DNA from: Bryobacterales bacterium | Lineage (GTDB): Bacteria > Acidobacteriota > Terriglobia > Bryobacterales > Bryobacteraceae | Reading direction: 5' to 3' | Assembly (NCBI GenBank): GCA_003154855.1 | Contig: PMEV01000413.1 | Location: forward strand, 1,148 to 19,155 | DNA: 18,008 nucleotides | Part shown: piece by piece, positions 6,150-13,427 of the stretch | How the letters are laid out: the number at the start of each line of letters is the position of its first letter | How positions within the stretch are numbered: position 1 is the stretch's first letter | The notes under the pieces: generated by a model | The model's database searches: none | What the model saw: the letters and a program-made list of their open reading frames with translations, nothing else | Told to the model about the DNA's origin: nothing | Position numbers and translations under genes: made by a program

Positions 6150-6291
6150 GAATTATCCTTAGCCGGCGCTTCTCCCACGCCGCTGTCCCGAGACGCACGA
6201 GATGCCCGTGGATACGAGGCGCGGGGTGGCGCCGGCGGTCCTGCCGCCGGTGTGGGTGAAATGCGCGCCAGGCCCGGCGAAAGCGCTCGTC
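6150..6291 (-). other. flhA-flhF intergenic gap with a GC-rich hairpin
   Basis: At 142 bp this is the largest gap inside the minus-strand operon. It contains a perfect inverted repeat CCGGCGG-N5-CCGCCGG (6232-6238 and 6244-6250). There is no T-run after it, so it is not an intrinsic terminator of the usual type. It could act as an mRNA-stability or processing element, or the gap could host an internal promoter for flhF and downstream genes. No coding sequence was recognised. Confidence 0.45.
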
Positions 6292-8376
6292 TCATTGAAC
6301 GACTCCCAGGGAAACCACCTTCACCCCGGGCGGGATCTCGCTGTGCGAGATGAAGTACAGGTTGGGGAGCGAAGATTCGGCCAACTGGCGGAGGAAGGGG
6401 CGCGCTCCGCTGCTGGCGATGGCGGCCGTTGGCGCCTCCGGATTCCCGGCCACGCGGCGGATGCGATCCAGCACCTCGCGGATGGCCTGCGGAGAGAGGT
6501 TCCAGTGGCTGGAGTATTCGCCGTGCTCGACCGAAGATTCGACCATCTGTTCGAGCGAAGCGTCCAGGAAGTAGGCCGGCAGGTCGCCGCTCGAGTTCAG
6601 GTAGGGCTTCACCACCACGCGCCGGATGGCCTGGCGCACGTACTCGGTCAATAGCAACGGGTTCTTGGTGATGGAGGCGGCCTCCGCCAGGCTCTCGAGA
6701 ATGGAGACCGAATCGCGGATCGAGACCCGCTCGCGAAGAAGGTTCTGTAGAACGCGCTGCACCGCAGCTAGAGGAAGCAGTTTGGGCACCAAATCCTCCA
6801 CCACCCGCGGATGCTCTTCGGCCACCCGGTCCAGGAGCCGTTTGGTGTCCTGGCGGCTCAGCAGTTCATGCGCATAGCGGCGCACGATTTCCGAGAGGTG
6901 GGTTCCCAGGATTCCGGTAGGGTCCACCACGGTGTAACCGGCGGCGCGGGCGGCCTCCAACTGCTCGGGGCGTATCCAGACTGCCGGGATGCCGAAGGCC
7001 GGCTCCTTGGTGGGCAGGCCGTCCAGCGGCGTGGTGGGCCGGCCGGGATGTATGGCCAGCTCGCAGCCCTGCGGCATGTCGAAGCGCGAAACCTCGGCCC
7101 CCTTGAGCAGAATGACGTACTCCCGGGAGTGCAAGGAGAGGTTGTCGGTAACGCGCACGGGTGGAAGCAGGTATCCGAGTTCGGTGGCCAACTGGCGGCG
7201 GATGGCGGCGATCCTCCTCAGCAGCGGGGAATTCTGGCCGCCCTCCACCAGCCGCACCAACCCCAGGCCCACCTCGACGCACATCGGCTCGACGCGCAAC
7301 AGCGACTCCAGGTTCTCCTTGGGCACGGCCGGCGCCTGCGCCAGCGACGCTTTCTCGGCGCTGGCGACCTTTTGGCGCATGCGCCAGGCAAGCACGCCGA
7401 TGCCGGAGCCCATCACCAGGAATGGGATCTTGGGCAGTCCCGGGAAGGCGGCCAGGGCGAACAGGACGCCGGAGGCCATCAGCAAAGGCTGCGCATTGCC
7501 GAAAACCTGCTTGCGGACTTGTGCGCCCAGCCGCGCATCGGCGCCGGCGCGGGTCACCACCAGGCCGCCCGAGATAGAGATCATCAGGGCCGGGAGCACG
7601 GTTACCAGTCCGTCGCCGATGGTCAGGACGGTGTAGGTTTCAATGGCGCGGCGCAGGTCCATGCCGTGCTGCAGCACGCCGATCAGAAAACCGGCGATGA
7701 TATTGATGGCGGTGATCAGGATGCTGGCCACCGCGTCGCGCTGGGTGAACCGCGAGGCGCCGTCCATGGCGCCGTAGAACTCCGCTTCGGCGGCCAATTG
7801 CCGGCGCCGCGCCCGGGCTTCCGGTTCGTCGATGAGGCCCGCGTTGAGGTCCGAGTCGATGGACATCTGCTTGCCGGGCATGGCGTCCAGGGTGAAGCGC
7901 GCCGTGACTTCGGAGATGCGCACCGCGCCGTGGTTGATGACCACGTACTGAATGGCGATCAGGACCAGAAAGATCACCACCCCGACGATGTAGTTGCCGC
8001 CCACCACGAAGGTCCCGAAGGCTTCGATGACGTGTCCCGCGGCGGTGGTGCCGGTGTTGCCGTTGAGCAGGATCAGGCGCGCCGAGCTGATGTTCAATCC
8101 CAGGCGGAACAGGGTCAGCAACAGCAGGGTGGTCGGAAACACGCTGAATTCGACCGGGCGCAGAATGTACATGGCCACCAGCAGCACCACCACCGAGAGA
8201 GTGATATTGGTGGCGATCAGGATGTCCAGCAGGAAAGCCGGCAGAGGCGCCACCATGGCCAGGACAATGGCCAGCACCGCCAGGGGGACCGCGAGTTCGG
8301 CCGCCTTGGCGCCGGTGGTCTGCGCGGAGCGGGGCGGTTGTGCGGGATCGGGGATGGCGAGAGCTTTGGTGGCCAT
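6292..8376 (-). CDS. flhA: Flagellar type III export gate protein FlhA
   Basis: A 694-residue FHIPEP-family protein, the usual length for FlhA, forming the nonameric export ring under the flagellar basal body. After a short polar N-terminus, hydrophobic segments cover about residues 28-330 (seven to eight membrane helices). The first signature block includes LLLLTLFRLGLNISSARLIL (84-103). The cytoplasmic FHIPEP loop follows at about 153-215 (RISEVTARFTLDAMPGKQMS, IDSDLNAG, EFYGAMDGASRF). The C-terminal ~350 residues form the cytoplasmic docking domain that receives chaperone-substrate complexes, ending in a short GVKVVSLGVVQ tail. The ATG at 8376 is 3 bp downstream of the flhB stop, indicating coupled translation. 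The long open frames on other strands across it are shadows. Confidence 0.98.
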   Translation of the reverse strand: MATKALAIPDPAQPPRSAQTTGAKAAELAVPLAVLAIVLAMVAPLPAFLLDILIATNITLSVVVLLVAMYILRPVEFSVFPTTLLLLTLFRLGLNISSARLILLNGNTGTTAAGHVIEAFGTFVVGGNYIVGVVIFLVLIAIQYVVINHGAVRISEVTARFTLDAMPGKQMSIDSDLNAGLIDEPEARARRRQLAAEAEFYGAMDGASRFTQRDAVASILITAINIIAGFLIGVLQHGMDLRRAIETYTVLTIGDGLVTVLPALMISISGGLVVTRAGADARLGAQVRKQVFGNAQPLLMASGVLFALAAFPGLPKIPFLVMGSGIGVLAWRMRQKVASAEKASLAQAPAVPKENLESLLRVEPMCVEVGLGLVRLVEGGQNSPLLRRIAAIRRQLATELGYLLPPVRVTDNLSLHSREYVILLKGAEVSRFDMPQGCELAIHPGRPTTPLDGLPTKEPAFGIPAVWIRPEQLEAARAAGYTVVDPTGILGTHLSEIVRRYAHELLSRQDTKRLLDRVAEEHPRVVEDLVPKLLPLAAVQRVLQNLLRERVSIRDSVSILESLAEAASITKNPLLLTEYVRQAIRRVVVKPYLNSSGDLPAYFLDASLEQMVESSVEHGEYSSHWNLSPQAIREVLDRIRRVAGNPEAPTAAIASSGARPFLRQLAESSLPNLYFISHSEIPPGVKVVSLGVVQ

Positions 8377-8379
8377 GAT

Positions 8380-9444
8380 TTAGCCCGGCAAACGGTTTCC
8401 CATGATGCGATAGATGTAAGCCAGCACTTCGGCCACCGCGCGGAACAGGTGCGGCGGAATCTCTTGCCCCACTTCCGCCGTTTTGTAGAGCGCCTGCGCC
8501 AGCGGGGGGTTCTCGATCACCGGCACCTGGTGATGGATGGCCAGCAGCCGGATGCGCTGGGCCACGAAGTTGCGGCCCTTGGCGACCACGATCGGAGCGG
8601 CCATCGAGTCCATGACATAGCGGATGGCCACCGCATAGTGCGTCGGGTTGACCACCACGGCGGTGGCCTTGGGAACCTGGCTCATCATGCGCCGCCTCAG
8701 CCATTCGCGGCGCAACTGGCGGAGACGCCCGCGGATCTGCGGGTTCCCCTCCATTTCCTTGGATTCCTCGCGCAGGTCCTGCTTGCTCATACGGAGGTCG
8801 GCGGTGTAGCGGCGGTTCTGCCGCCACAAATCGACGGCGCCCAGAATCACGAACAGCATGGCCGCCTTCCACAGCAGAGACTGCACGGAGATGGCCATCT
8901 GGCGCGCGCCCGTTTCCGCCTCCTGCAGCGGCATTTTCAACAGCGTGCTCCAGTTGTCCTGGACGATACCATAGACCGCCGAGGCGAACAGCGGCAGCAG
9001 CACCACCGCCTGCAGGAGCGACGGGATGTTCTGGCGCGGCAGTTCGCGCAGCTTCGAGAGCGGGTTCAAGCGCTTGAAGTTCGGCGTCAGGCTCTTCACC
9101 GAGACTCCCCCGCGCGTGACCCCCAACTGGGCCGACAGGCTGGCCAGCATCAGGACGCCGCCGGCAATTCCGAGCGGCAGAAAATCGCGCCGCAGCACCA
9201 GCCCCATCAGCCGCGTGACTTCGTTGGCGCTGAGCTGGGAGGCGAAGGCGGCCTGGAACAGGTAGCGGGCGGTGGCGATCACGTGCCAGCAATAGGCGGC
9301 GCCGAACCAGGCCAGCAGGGCCGAGAAAGTCAGGAACTGAAAGGCGCCCACGGCCTCGCGGCTGGTCGGGAAGCGGCCTTCCCGCCGGGACTGCTCGATG
9401 CGGCGCTGGGTCGGCTTCTCGGTTTGCTGGCTTTTGTCCGGCAT
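8380..9444 (-). CDS. flhB: Flagellar export switch protein FlhB
   Basis: A 354-residue substrate-specificity switch of the flagellar type III export apparatus. The polar N-terminus (KTQRRIEQSRREGRFPTSRE-like, residues 9-30) is the family's conserved opening. Four hydrophobic segments follow at about 36-58, 88-108, 140-162 and 186-206. The C-terminal cytoplasmic domain carries the autocleavage motif NPTH at 266-269 within TAVVVNPTHYAVAIRY. Self-cleavage after Asn266 is what lets FliK switch export from hook to filament subunits, so this protein should be switch-competent. The ATG at 9444 lies 4 bp past the fliR stop. Length and motifs are normal for the family. Confidence 0.98.
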   Translation of the reverse strand: MPDKSQQTEKPTQRRIEQSRREGRFPTSREAVGAFQFLTFSALLAWFGAAYCWHVIATARYLFQAAFASQLSANEVTRLMGLVLRRDFLPLGIAGGVLMLASLSAQLGVTRGGVSVKSLTPNFKRLNPLSKLRELPRQNIPSLLQAVVLLPLFASAVYGIVQDNWSTLLKMPLQEAETGARQMAISVQSLLWKAAMLFVILGAVDLWRQNRRYTADLRMSKQDLREESKEMEGNPQIRGRLRQLRREWLRRRMMSQVPKATAVVVNPTHYAVAIRYVMDSMAAPIVVAKGRNFVAQRIRLLAIHHQVPVIENPPLAQALYKTAEVGQEIPPHLFRAVAEVLAYIYRIMGNRLPG

Positions 9445-9448
9445 GGCG

Positions 9449-10216
9449 TCAGAGCGCTCCGAAGATGCTCGAAAGGGTGTGGTCGGCGGCGGAGCGAAAG
9501 ACCGGCAGGAAGAACCCGATGATTATGGCCAGAAAGGCCAGCGTGGCCAGCATCTTCACCGGGAAGGACAGCGCCAGCAACTGCAACTGCTGGTGCATGC
9601 GGCCCATGAGCGCCAGGGCGATTTCCACCAGCATGAGCAGCACGATCACCGGCATGGCCAGACGCAGCCCGGTGGAGAACATGGAGGATCCCAGGTGCAG
9701 CACGGTTTCCGCGGTCGAGAGTTTGAGGACAAAGGTTCCCGGCGGATAAACGATCAGGCTGTGGGCGAAGCCGCGCAGGATCTGGCGGTCCAGGCCCAGC
9801 GAGAACATCAGCAGCCCGGCGGTGAGCTGCGCTAAGACCACCAGCACGTTGCTGTCGGCGTTGGTGGAGGGGTCGATGGTGGCGGCGTAAGAATAGCCGG
9901 CCTGCACGCCGAAGGCTTGCGTCGCCAGGAGCAGCGTCTCGATCAGCAGCGCCACACTCAGGCCCACGGTCATGCCGAAGCTCGCCTCGCTCAGCAGCCA
10001 GACGGCCAGTTGGCCGATCCCCAGATCGGTCACCGTCACTACCGGCCACAGGGGGATGAGCGCCAGGGTAAAGCCGAGGGATAGCGCGACCCGAGCCGGC
10101 TCCGGGCCGGCCGTCATCCCGGGCAGGGGCACGAACACGAACGCGCCGCCCACCCGCGCCAGCACGAGCAGGAAGCCGATCAGCGTTCCCAGCGGTATCG
10201 TCAGATCAACGGGCAT
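9449..10216 (-). CDS. fliR: Flagellar export gate protein FliR
   Basis: A 255-residue inner-membrane protein of the export gate, with about six hydrophobic segments (roughly residues 8-28, 40-60, 66-90, 122-146, 178-204 and 208-236). Family features include LARVGGAFVFVPLPG near the N-terminus, GEQAG-like GVQAGYSYAATIDPSTNADS in the middle, and FSTGLRLAMPVIVLLMLVEI toward the end. FliR joins five FliP and four FliQ subunits in the export channel core. Its start at 10216 lies inside the last 11 bp of fliQ, so the two are translationally coupled. Length is typical. Confidence 0.96.
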   Translation of the reverse strand: MPVDLTIPLGTLIGFLLVLARVGGAFVFVPLPGMTAGPEPARVALSLGFTLALIPLWPVVTVTDLGIGQLAVWLLSEASFGMTVGLSVALLIETLLLATQAFGVQAGYSYAATIDPSTNADSNVLVVLAQLTAGLLMFSLGLDRQILRGFAHSLIVYPPGTFVLKLSTAETVLHLGSSMFSTGLRLAMPVIVLLMLVEIALALMGRMHQQLQLLALSFPVKMLATLAFLAIIIGFFLPVFRSAADHTLSSIFGAL

Positions 10217-10475
10217 AGCGGCCCAGGTCGCCGAAGATTCCGGTGGTGTAGGAGAGCAACTGGCTCAGCATCCAGGGCAGCGAAAGGAACAGCGCCGTCA
10301 GAAACGCGGCCAGACGGGGCACCGTGCTGAAGGCGCTGTCCTGCATCGAGGTGAGCACCTGGACCAGACTGATGAACACGCCGATGGCGAAAGCCGCCAC
10401 CAGCATGGGCGCGGCGATCCAGAAGGCCATCATTAGCGCCTGTTTCACGATGTGCAAGGCAAATTCGGGTGTCAT
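10206..10475 (-). CDS. fliQ: Flagellar export gate protein FliQ
   Basis: An 89-residue two-helix membrane protein, the standard FliQ length. Opening residues MTPEFALHIVKQALMMAFWI and the segment APMLVAAFAIGVFISLVQVL are classic for the family; the second hydrophobic hairpin arm spans about 54-76. FliQ packs around FliP/FliR in the export channel. The AAAGG ribosome-binding site lies about six bases before the ATG at 10475. A 66-bp gap separates it from fliP, and its 3' end overlaps fliR by 11 bp. Confidence 0.97.
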   Translation of the reverse strand: MTPEFALHIVKQALMMAFWIAAPMLVAAFAIGVFISLVQVLTSMQDSAFSTVPRLAAFLTALFLSLPWMLSQLLSYTTGIFGDLGRYAR

Positions 10476-10488
10476 AAAGGACCTTTCG

Positions 10489-10528
10489 CCCGGCGCTGGC
10501 CTGGAGCGGCCGGATGTTGGGCGCCGGG
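10489..10528 (-). repeat. Inverted repeat CCCGGCGC-N24-GCGCCGGG in the fliP-fliQ gap
   Basis: Perfect 8-bp arms at 10489-10496 and 10521-10528 lie in the only noticeable gap between export-gate genes. The loop contains a further GGCC-rich self-complementary patch. It ends about 14 bp before the fliQ start and overlaps no gene. No T-run follows, so it is more likely a stability/processing hairpin than a terminator. Confidence 0.4.
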
Positions 10529-10541
10529 GTGCGCAGCGGTC

Positions 10542-11258
10542 TTAATAGAAGCTCTTCACCAAGGAGCCGATCACCAGGTTCCAGCCGTCCGCGAGCACGA
10601 ACAGCAGTAGCTTGAACGGCGCCGAGAGCATCACCGGGGGCAACTGAATCATGCCCGCCGAGAGGGTCACCGAGGCCACCACCAGGTCGATCACCAGGAA
10701 GGGAAGGAACAATACCGCGCCGATCTGAAAGGAGGCCTTGAGTTCGGAGAGGATGTAGGCCGGAACCAGAATGGCGAGGTCCAGATCGGCGGGCGTGCGC
10801 GGGGCGGGCCGATGGGTGATTTCGATCAGCAGGCGGACGTCTTTCTCCCTCGCAAAGCGTCCCAGAAAAACCTTCAGCGGCTTGGCGCCTTCGTCGAATC
10901 CCTGGGCCGGCGTGAGCAGACCCTTCTCGACGGGCTCCCAGCCCTTGGTGTACATGTCCATCAAGACCGGCTGCATGATGAGTATGGCCAGGAACAGCGA
11001 CAGGCCGATCAGGACCTGGTTGGAGGGGGTGGCTTGCGTGCCCAGCGCCTGGCGCAGGAAATGCAGCACCACCACGATGCGCAGGAAGGGCGTCACCGAC
11101 ATGATGACGGCCGGCAGCAGCGTCATCACGGTGAGCAGCAGCACGATCTGCATCGGCGCGCTGAGCGTGGCGCCGTGGACCGTGCCCAGGGTGAGGTCCG
11201 GCGCGGCAGCCAGCGCCGTGCGGGTCGCCAGCACCCCGGCCATGAGCAAAAGTTTCAC
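10542..11258 (-). CDS. fliP: Flagellar export gate protein FliP
   Basis: A 238-residue protein with the features of FliP, the pentameric core of the export channel. A cleavable signal-like N-terminus (MKLLLMAGVLATRTALAAAP) is followed by the conserved MTLLPAVIMSVTPFLRIVVV and LHFLRQALGTQATPSNQVLI blocks (about 45-85). After the periplasmic segment come PAYILSELKASFQIGAVLFL (about 167-186) and FLVIDLVVASVTLSAGMIQL, matching the two P-family signatures. The start is GTG at 11258, overlapping the fliO stop in a GTGA, so translation is coupled to fliO. Length is within the usual range. Confidence 0.97.
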   Translation of the reverse strand: MKLLLMAGVLATRTALAAAPDLTLGTVHGATLSAPMQIVLLLTVMTLLPAVIMSVTPFLRIVVVLHFLRQALGTQATPSNQVLIGLSLFLAILIMQPVLMDMYTKGWEPVEKGLLTPAQGFDEGAKPLKVFLGRFAREKDVRLLIEITHRPAPRTPADLDLAILVPAYILSELKASFQIGAVLFLPFLVIDLVVASVTLSAGMIQLPPVMLSAPFKLLLFVLADGWNLVIGSLVKSFY

Positions 11259-11551
11259 CGCGCCTCCGGGCTGGCGCGGCCGGCCGCCACGGGCAGCGCC
11301 AGGCTCTCCAGCAGAGTGCAGCCGCCGGAATGCGCTCCAATCAGCAGAGCGCGGTCCTGGACGCGCACCAGGTGCAGCGTGTGCTGGGGCGAAAGAGCGA
11401 GCCGCTCGAGGGACTCCAGGCGCGCGCCCCCCTTACGCGGCCTCAAGATTCCTCCCCGCGAAGCGAGGCCGCGCCGGCGCAGCACCCACAGGGCCGCCGC
11501 GAGCAGGCCAAAGACCAACCCTACCGCCGCCAATTGGCGTAATAGTTCCAT
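11255..11551 (-). CDS. fliO: Flagellar protein FliO
   Basis: A 98-residue protein with one N-terminal membrane segment (about 5-24, LRQLAAVGLVFGLLAAALWV) followed by a basic stretch (LRRRGLASRGGILRPRKG) and a small beta-rich cytoplasmic domain (LESLERLALSPQHTLHLVRV then ALLIGAHSGGCTLLESL). This is the standard FliO layout; FliO helps FliP assemble into its ring. Sequence conservation in FliO is low, so the call leans on topology plus position directly before fliP. A strong GGAGGAGG ribosome-binding site precedes the ATG at 11551. It starts 36 bp after the short fliN stop. Confidence 0.9.
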   Translation of the reverse strand: MELLRQLAAVGLVFGLLAAALWVLRRRGLASRGGILRPRKGGARLESLERLALSPQHTLHLVRVQDRALLIGAHSGGCTLLESLALPVAAGRASPEAR

Positions 11552-11587
11552 CCAGTGCCTCCTCCCGTGGACCAGCCCCAGCGGGTC

Positions 11588-11836
11588 CTACCCCGGCCCG
11601 TCGAAATCCGTCAGCCGGATGCCAAAGGTGTTTTCGAGAATCACGATCTCCCCCGTGCCGAAGCGAGCGCCGCCGACATAGACGTCCAGGGTCTCGCCAG
11701 CCGAGCGGGTCAGCCAGATCACGCTGCCCGGCTCCCAGGCCATGACCTCCTCGAGCCGGGTGAGCTTCTGGTCGAGCTCGATCTCGAGCTTGACGGGAAC
11801 GTCGGCCAGGTGCTCGATCTCTTCGGAGGGCGTCAT
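11588..11836 (-). CDS. fliN: Short flagellar motor switch protein FliN
   Basis: An 82-residue protein that is essentially one SpoA domain (about residues 9-78): DVPVKLEIELDQKLTRLEEV, then WEPGSVIWLTRSAGETLDVY, VGGARFGTGEIVILENTFGI and RLTDF. This is the core of FliN, which forms the lower C-ring ring and docks the export ATPase complex. It is slightly shorter than many FliN proteins, having almost no N-terminal extension. The ATG at 11836 is 18 bp after the flgE stop; the ribosome-binding site is weak (AAGGAA, rather distant). A second FliN-domain protein with a long N-terminal part is encoded at 3325-4167, and no fliM is present in the window. Confidence 0.93.
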   Translation of the reverse strand: MTPSEEIEHLADVPVKLEIELDQKLTRLEEVMAWEPGSVIWLTRSAGETLDVYVGGARFGTGEIVILENTFGIRLTDFDGPG

Positions 11837-11854
11837 AGTCGGCGGAGCGGTTCC

Positions 11855-13111
11855 TTACCGTTTCAGGTTGATGGTGTCCTGGCTCAACTCGTCCACCGCG
11901 GTGACCACCCGCGCGTTGGCCTCGTAGGCGCGCTGGTAGATGATGAGATTGGTGAACTCGGTGGCGATATCCACCGTCGAGCTCTCGATGGCGCCGCCTA
12001 CCACCGTGCCGCGGCCGCCGGTTTCGGGTACGCCGATGGCCGGTAGCGCGGTGACGGCGGTGCCCTGGAAGTTGTTGTTTCCGACTGCGATCAGGCTCGA
12101 GGAGTTGCGGATGTTGGCCAGCGCCAACTGCGCCACCACGAGCTGCTGCCCGTTGGAGTACTGCGCCACGATGGTGCCGCCGTCCGCTATGCCGATGCTG
12201 GTGAGCGAAGCGGCCGCCGAACCGTCCTGAGCGTTCGCCGAGACTGCCGACGGCTGGGCAAACTGGGTCAAGCGCGCAGCGCCTTGGGCGTCGTAGAGGG
12301 ACCAGTTCAAAGCCATGTCCTTGGCGCCGTCGGCGAGGCCCACGACGGGCACGGCCACGTTGGGAGTGGTCGAGGGTGGCGTGAGCATGTTGCCGTTTTG
12401 GTCGAACGCGATGGTGCCCGTGGCGAGCGGGGCCGTCGGCGCGACGGTCAGGTCGGCGCTGGGGATGGTCACCGCATAGGTCCACTGGTTGGCGGTGGTG
12501 GTCCTGGTGAAGGTCACGGTGAGGGTGTGGGAGTTGCCCAGCGAGTCGTAGACCTGCATGGGCGTGGAAAACGTGCCGCTGGCCGCGCCGTTGACCGCGT
12601 TCGAGTTCAGGTTGAGATCCATCGAGAAGTTCGTGGTGGCGATGGGGGTCTTCATGGTGCCGACGGGGACCACAATGTCGCCGATAGGCCCGGCGGAGTT
12701 GACGGTGCCGCCGGCGCCTTCCATCCAGCCCTCGACTTTCGCGCCGGTCATGGTGGTCAGATAGCCGAGGTTGTCGACCTGGAAGTTGCCCGCCCGGGTG
12801 TACAGCATCTGGTCCTGCGCGTCGCGGAGGATAAAGAAGCCGTCGCCCTCGATGGCGCCATCCAGTAGTCCAGTGCTGCTCTGAATGGCGCCTTGGGTGA
12901 ACTCGCGGGTGGTGAAGGGACGACCGGTGCCGAAACCGACTTGCGTCTCGCCTAGTCCGGCGCCCAGCGACTCCGTGACCAAGTCGCGGAAGGAAACCGC
13001 GCTGGCCTTGTAGCCCGGCGTGTTGAGGTTGGCGAGGTTGTTGCCAACCACGTCCACGGCGGTCATATCCGCGCTAAGGGCCGAAAGGGCTGTCGAGAAT
13101 GCTGTGAACAT
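11855..13111 (-). CDS. flgE: Flagellar hook protein FlgE
   Basis: A 418-residue axial protein, typical FlgE length. The N-terminal rod/hook signature is complete (SALSADMTAVDVVGNNLANL then NTPGYKASAVSFRDLV, about residues 10-45). The core D1 strand motif GAIEGDGFFILRD...LYTRAGNF follows at about 85-108. A variable outer domain (about 140-330) has the PMQVYDSLGNSHTLTVTFTR block diagnostic of the FlgE D2 region. The C-terminus has the conserved helix EFTNLIIYQRAYEANARVVT and ends DTINLKR. Hook subunits are exported through FlhA/FlhB and polymerise under the FlgD cap. It starts one base after the flgD stop. It has no cysteines. Confidence 0.97.
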   Translation of the reverse strand: MFTAFSTALSALSADMTAVDVVGNNLANLNTPGYKASAVSFRDLVTESLGAGLGETQVGFGTGRPFTTREFTQGAIQSSTGLLDGAIEGDGFFILRDAQDQMLYTRAGNFQVDNLGYLTTMTGAKVEGWMEGAGGTVNSAGPIGDIVVPVGTMKTPIATTNFSMDLNLNSNAVNGAASGTFSTPMQVYDSLGNSHTLTVTFTRTTTANQWTYAVTIPSADLTVAPTAPLATGTIAFDQNGNMLTPPSTTPNVAVPVVGLADGAKDMALNWSLYDAQGAARLTQFAQPSAVSANAQDGSAAASLTSIGIADGGTIVAQYSNGQQLVVAQLALANIRNSSSLIAVGNNNFQGTAVTALPAIGVPETGGRGTVVGGAIESSTVDIATEFTNLIIYQRAYEANARVVTAVDELSQDTINLKR

Positions 13112-13112
13112 A

Positions 13113-13427
13113 TTAGTTCCCCGTAGTCGAAGTGGTGCCGGTCGTTGAGGTTGTGGCAGGGGTCTCCAGGTTGGTGCTCAATCCCTCGAGATCCGTTCGA
13201 ATCTGCGATACCTGTTCCAACTCGCTGAACTGAGCCAGTTGCGTGACGAACTGAATGCCGTCCATGGGAGTCATGGGGTCCTGGTTCTGGATTTGGGTGA
13301 CCAGCAGCCTGAGGAACGTTTGCTCCTGGACCAACGGGTCGGTGGCGGCGCTGGCCGCGGACGCCGCACTGGTGGGCGTCGTCGGGGTCTGCGTGTTAGT
13401 GCCAAGCAAGTTAAGTGCCGAAGCCAT
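13113..13427 (-). CDS. flgD: Hook-capping protein FlgD (short form)
   Basis: A 104-residue protein containing the conserved N-terminal FlgD export/assembly region: DPLVQEQTFLRLLVTQIQNQ, DPMTPMDGIQFVTQLAQFSE and LEQVSQIRTDLEGL (about residues 31-84). The FlgD Ig-like/tudor C-terminal domain of enteric forms (~230 aa) is absent; the protein ends in a Thr/Ser/Gly low-complexity tail. Short FlgD proteins are known in many phyla. The ATG at 13427 lies inside the last 17 bp of fliK, with an AAGGAG ribosome-binding site eight bases upstream, so the start is secure. FlgD caps the growing hook and allows FlgE to add. Confidence 0.94.
   Translation of the reverse strand: MASALNLLGTNTQTPTTPTSAASAASAATDPLVQEQTFLRLLVTQIQNQDPMTPMDGIQFVTQLAQFSELEQVSQIRTDLEGLSTNLETPATTSTTGTTSTTGN

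Noticed and set aside
7640..9292. A 550-codon minus-strand frame overlapping flhB and flhA
   Set aside because: It is a shifted frame over two certain genes, with Arg/Gly/Pro/His-biased composition.
6811..9522. A 903-codon open frame on the plus strand antisense to flhA and flhB
   Set aside because: Its protein is rich in His, Gln, Arg and Gly with no recognisable domain, as expected for the antisense of GC-rich membrane-protein genes. flhA and flhB on the other strand are unmistakable.
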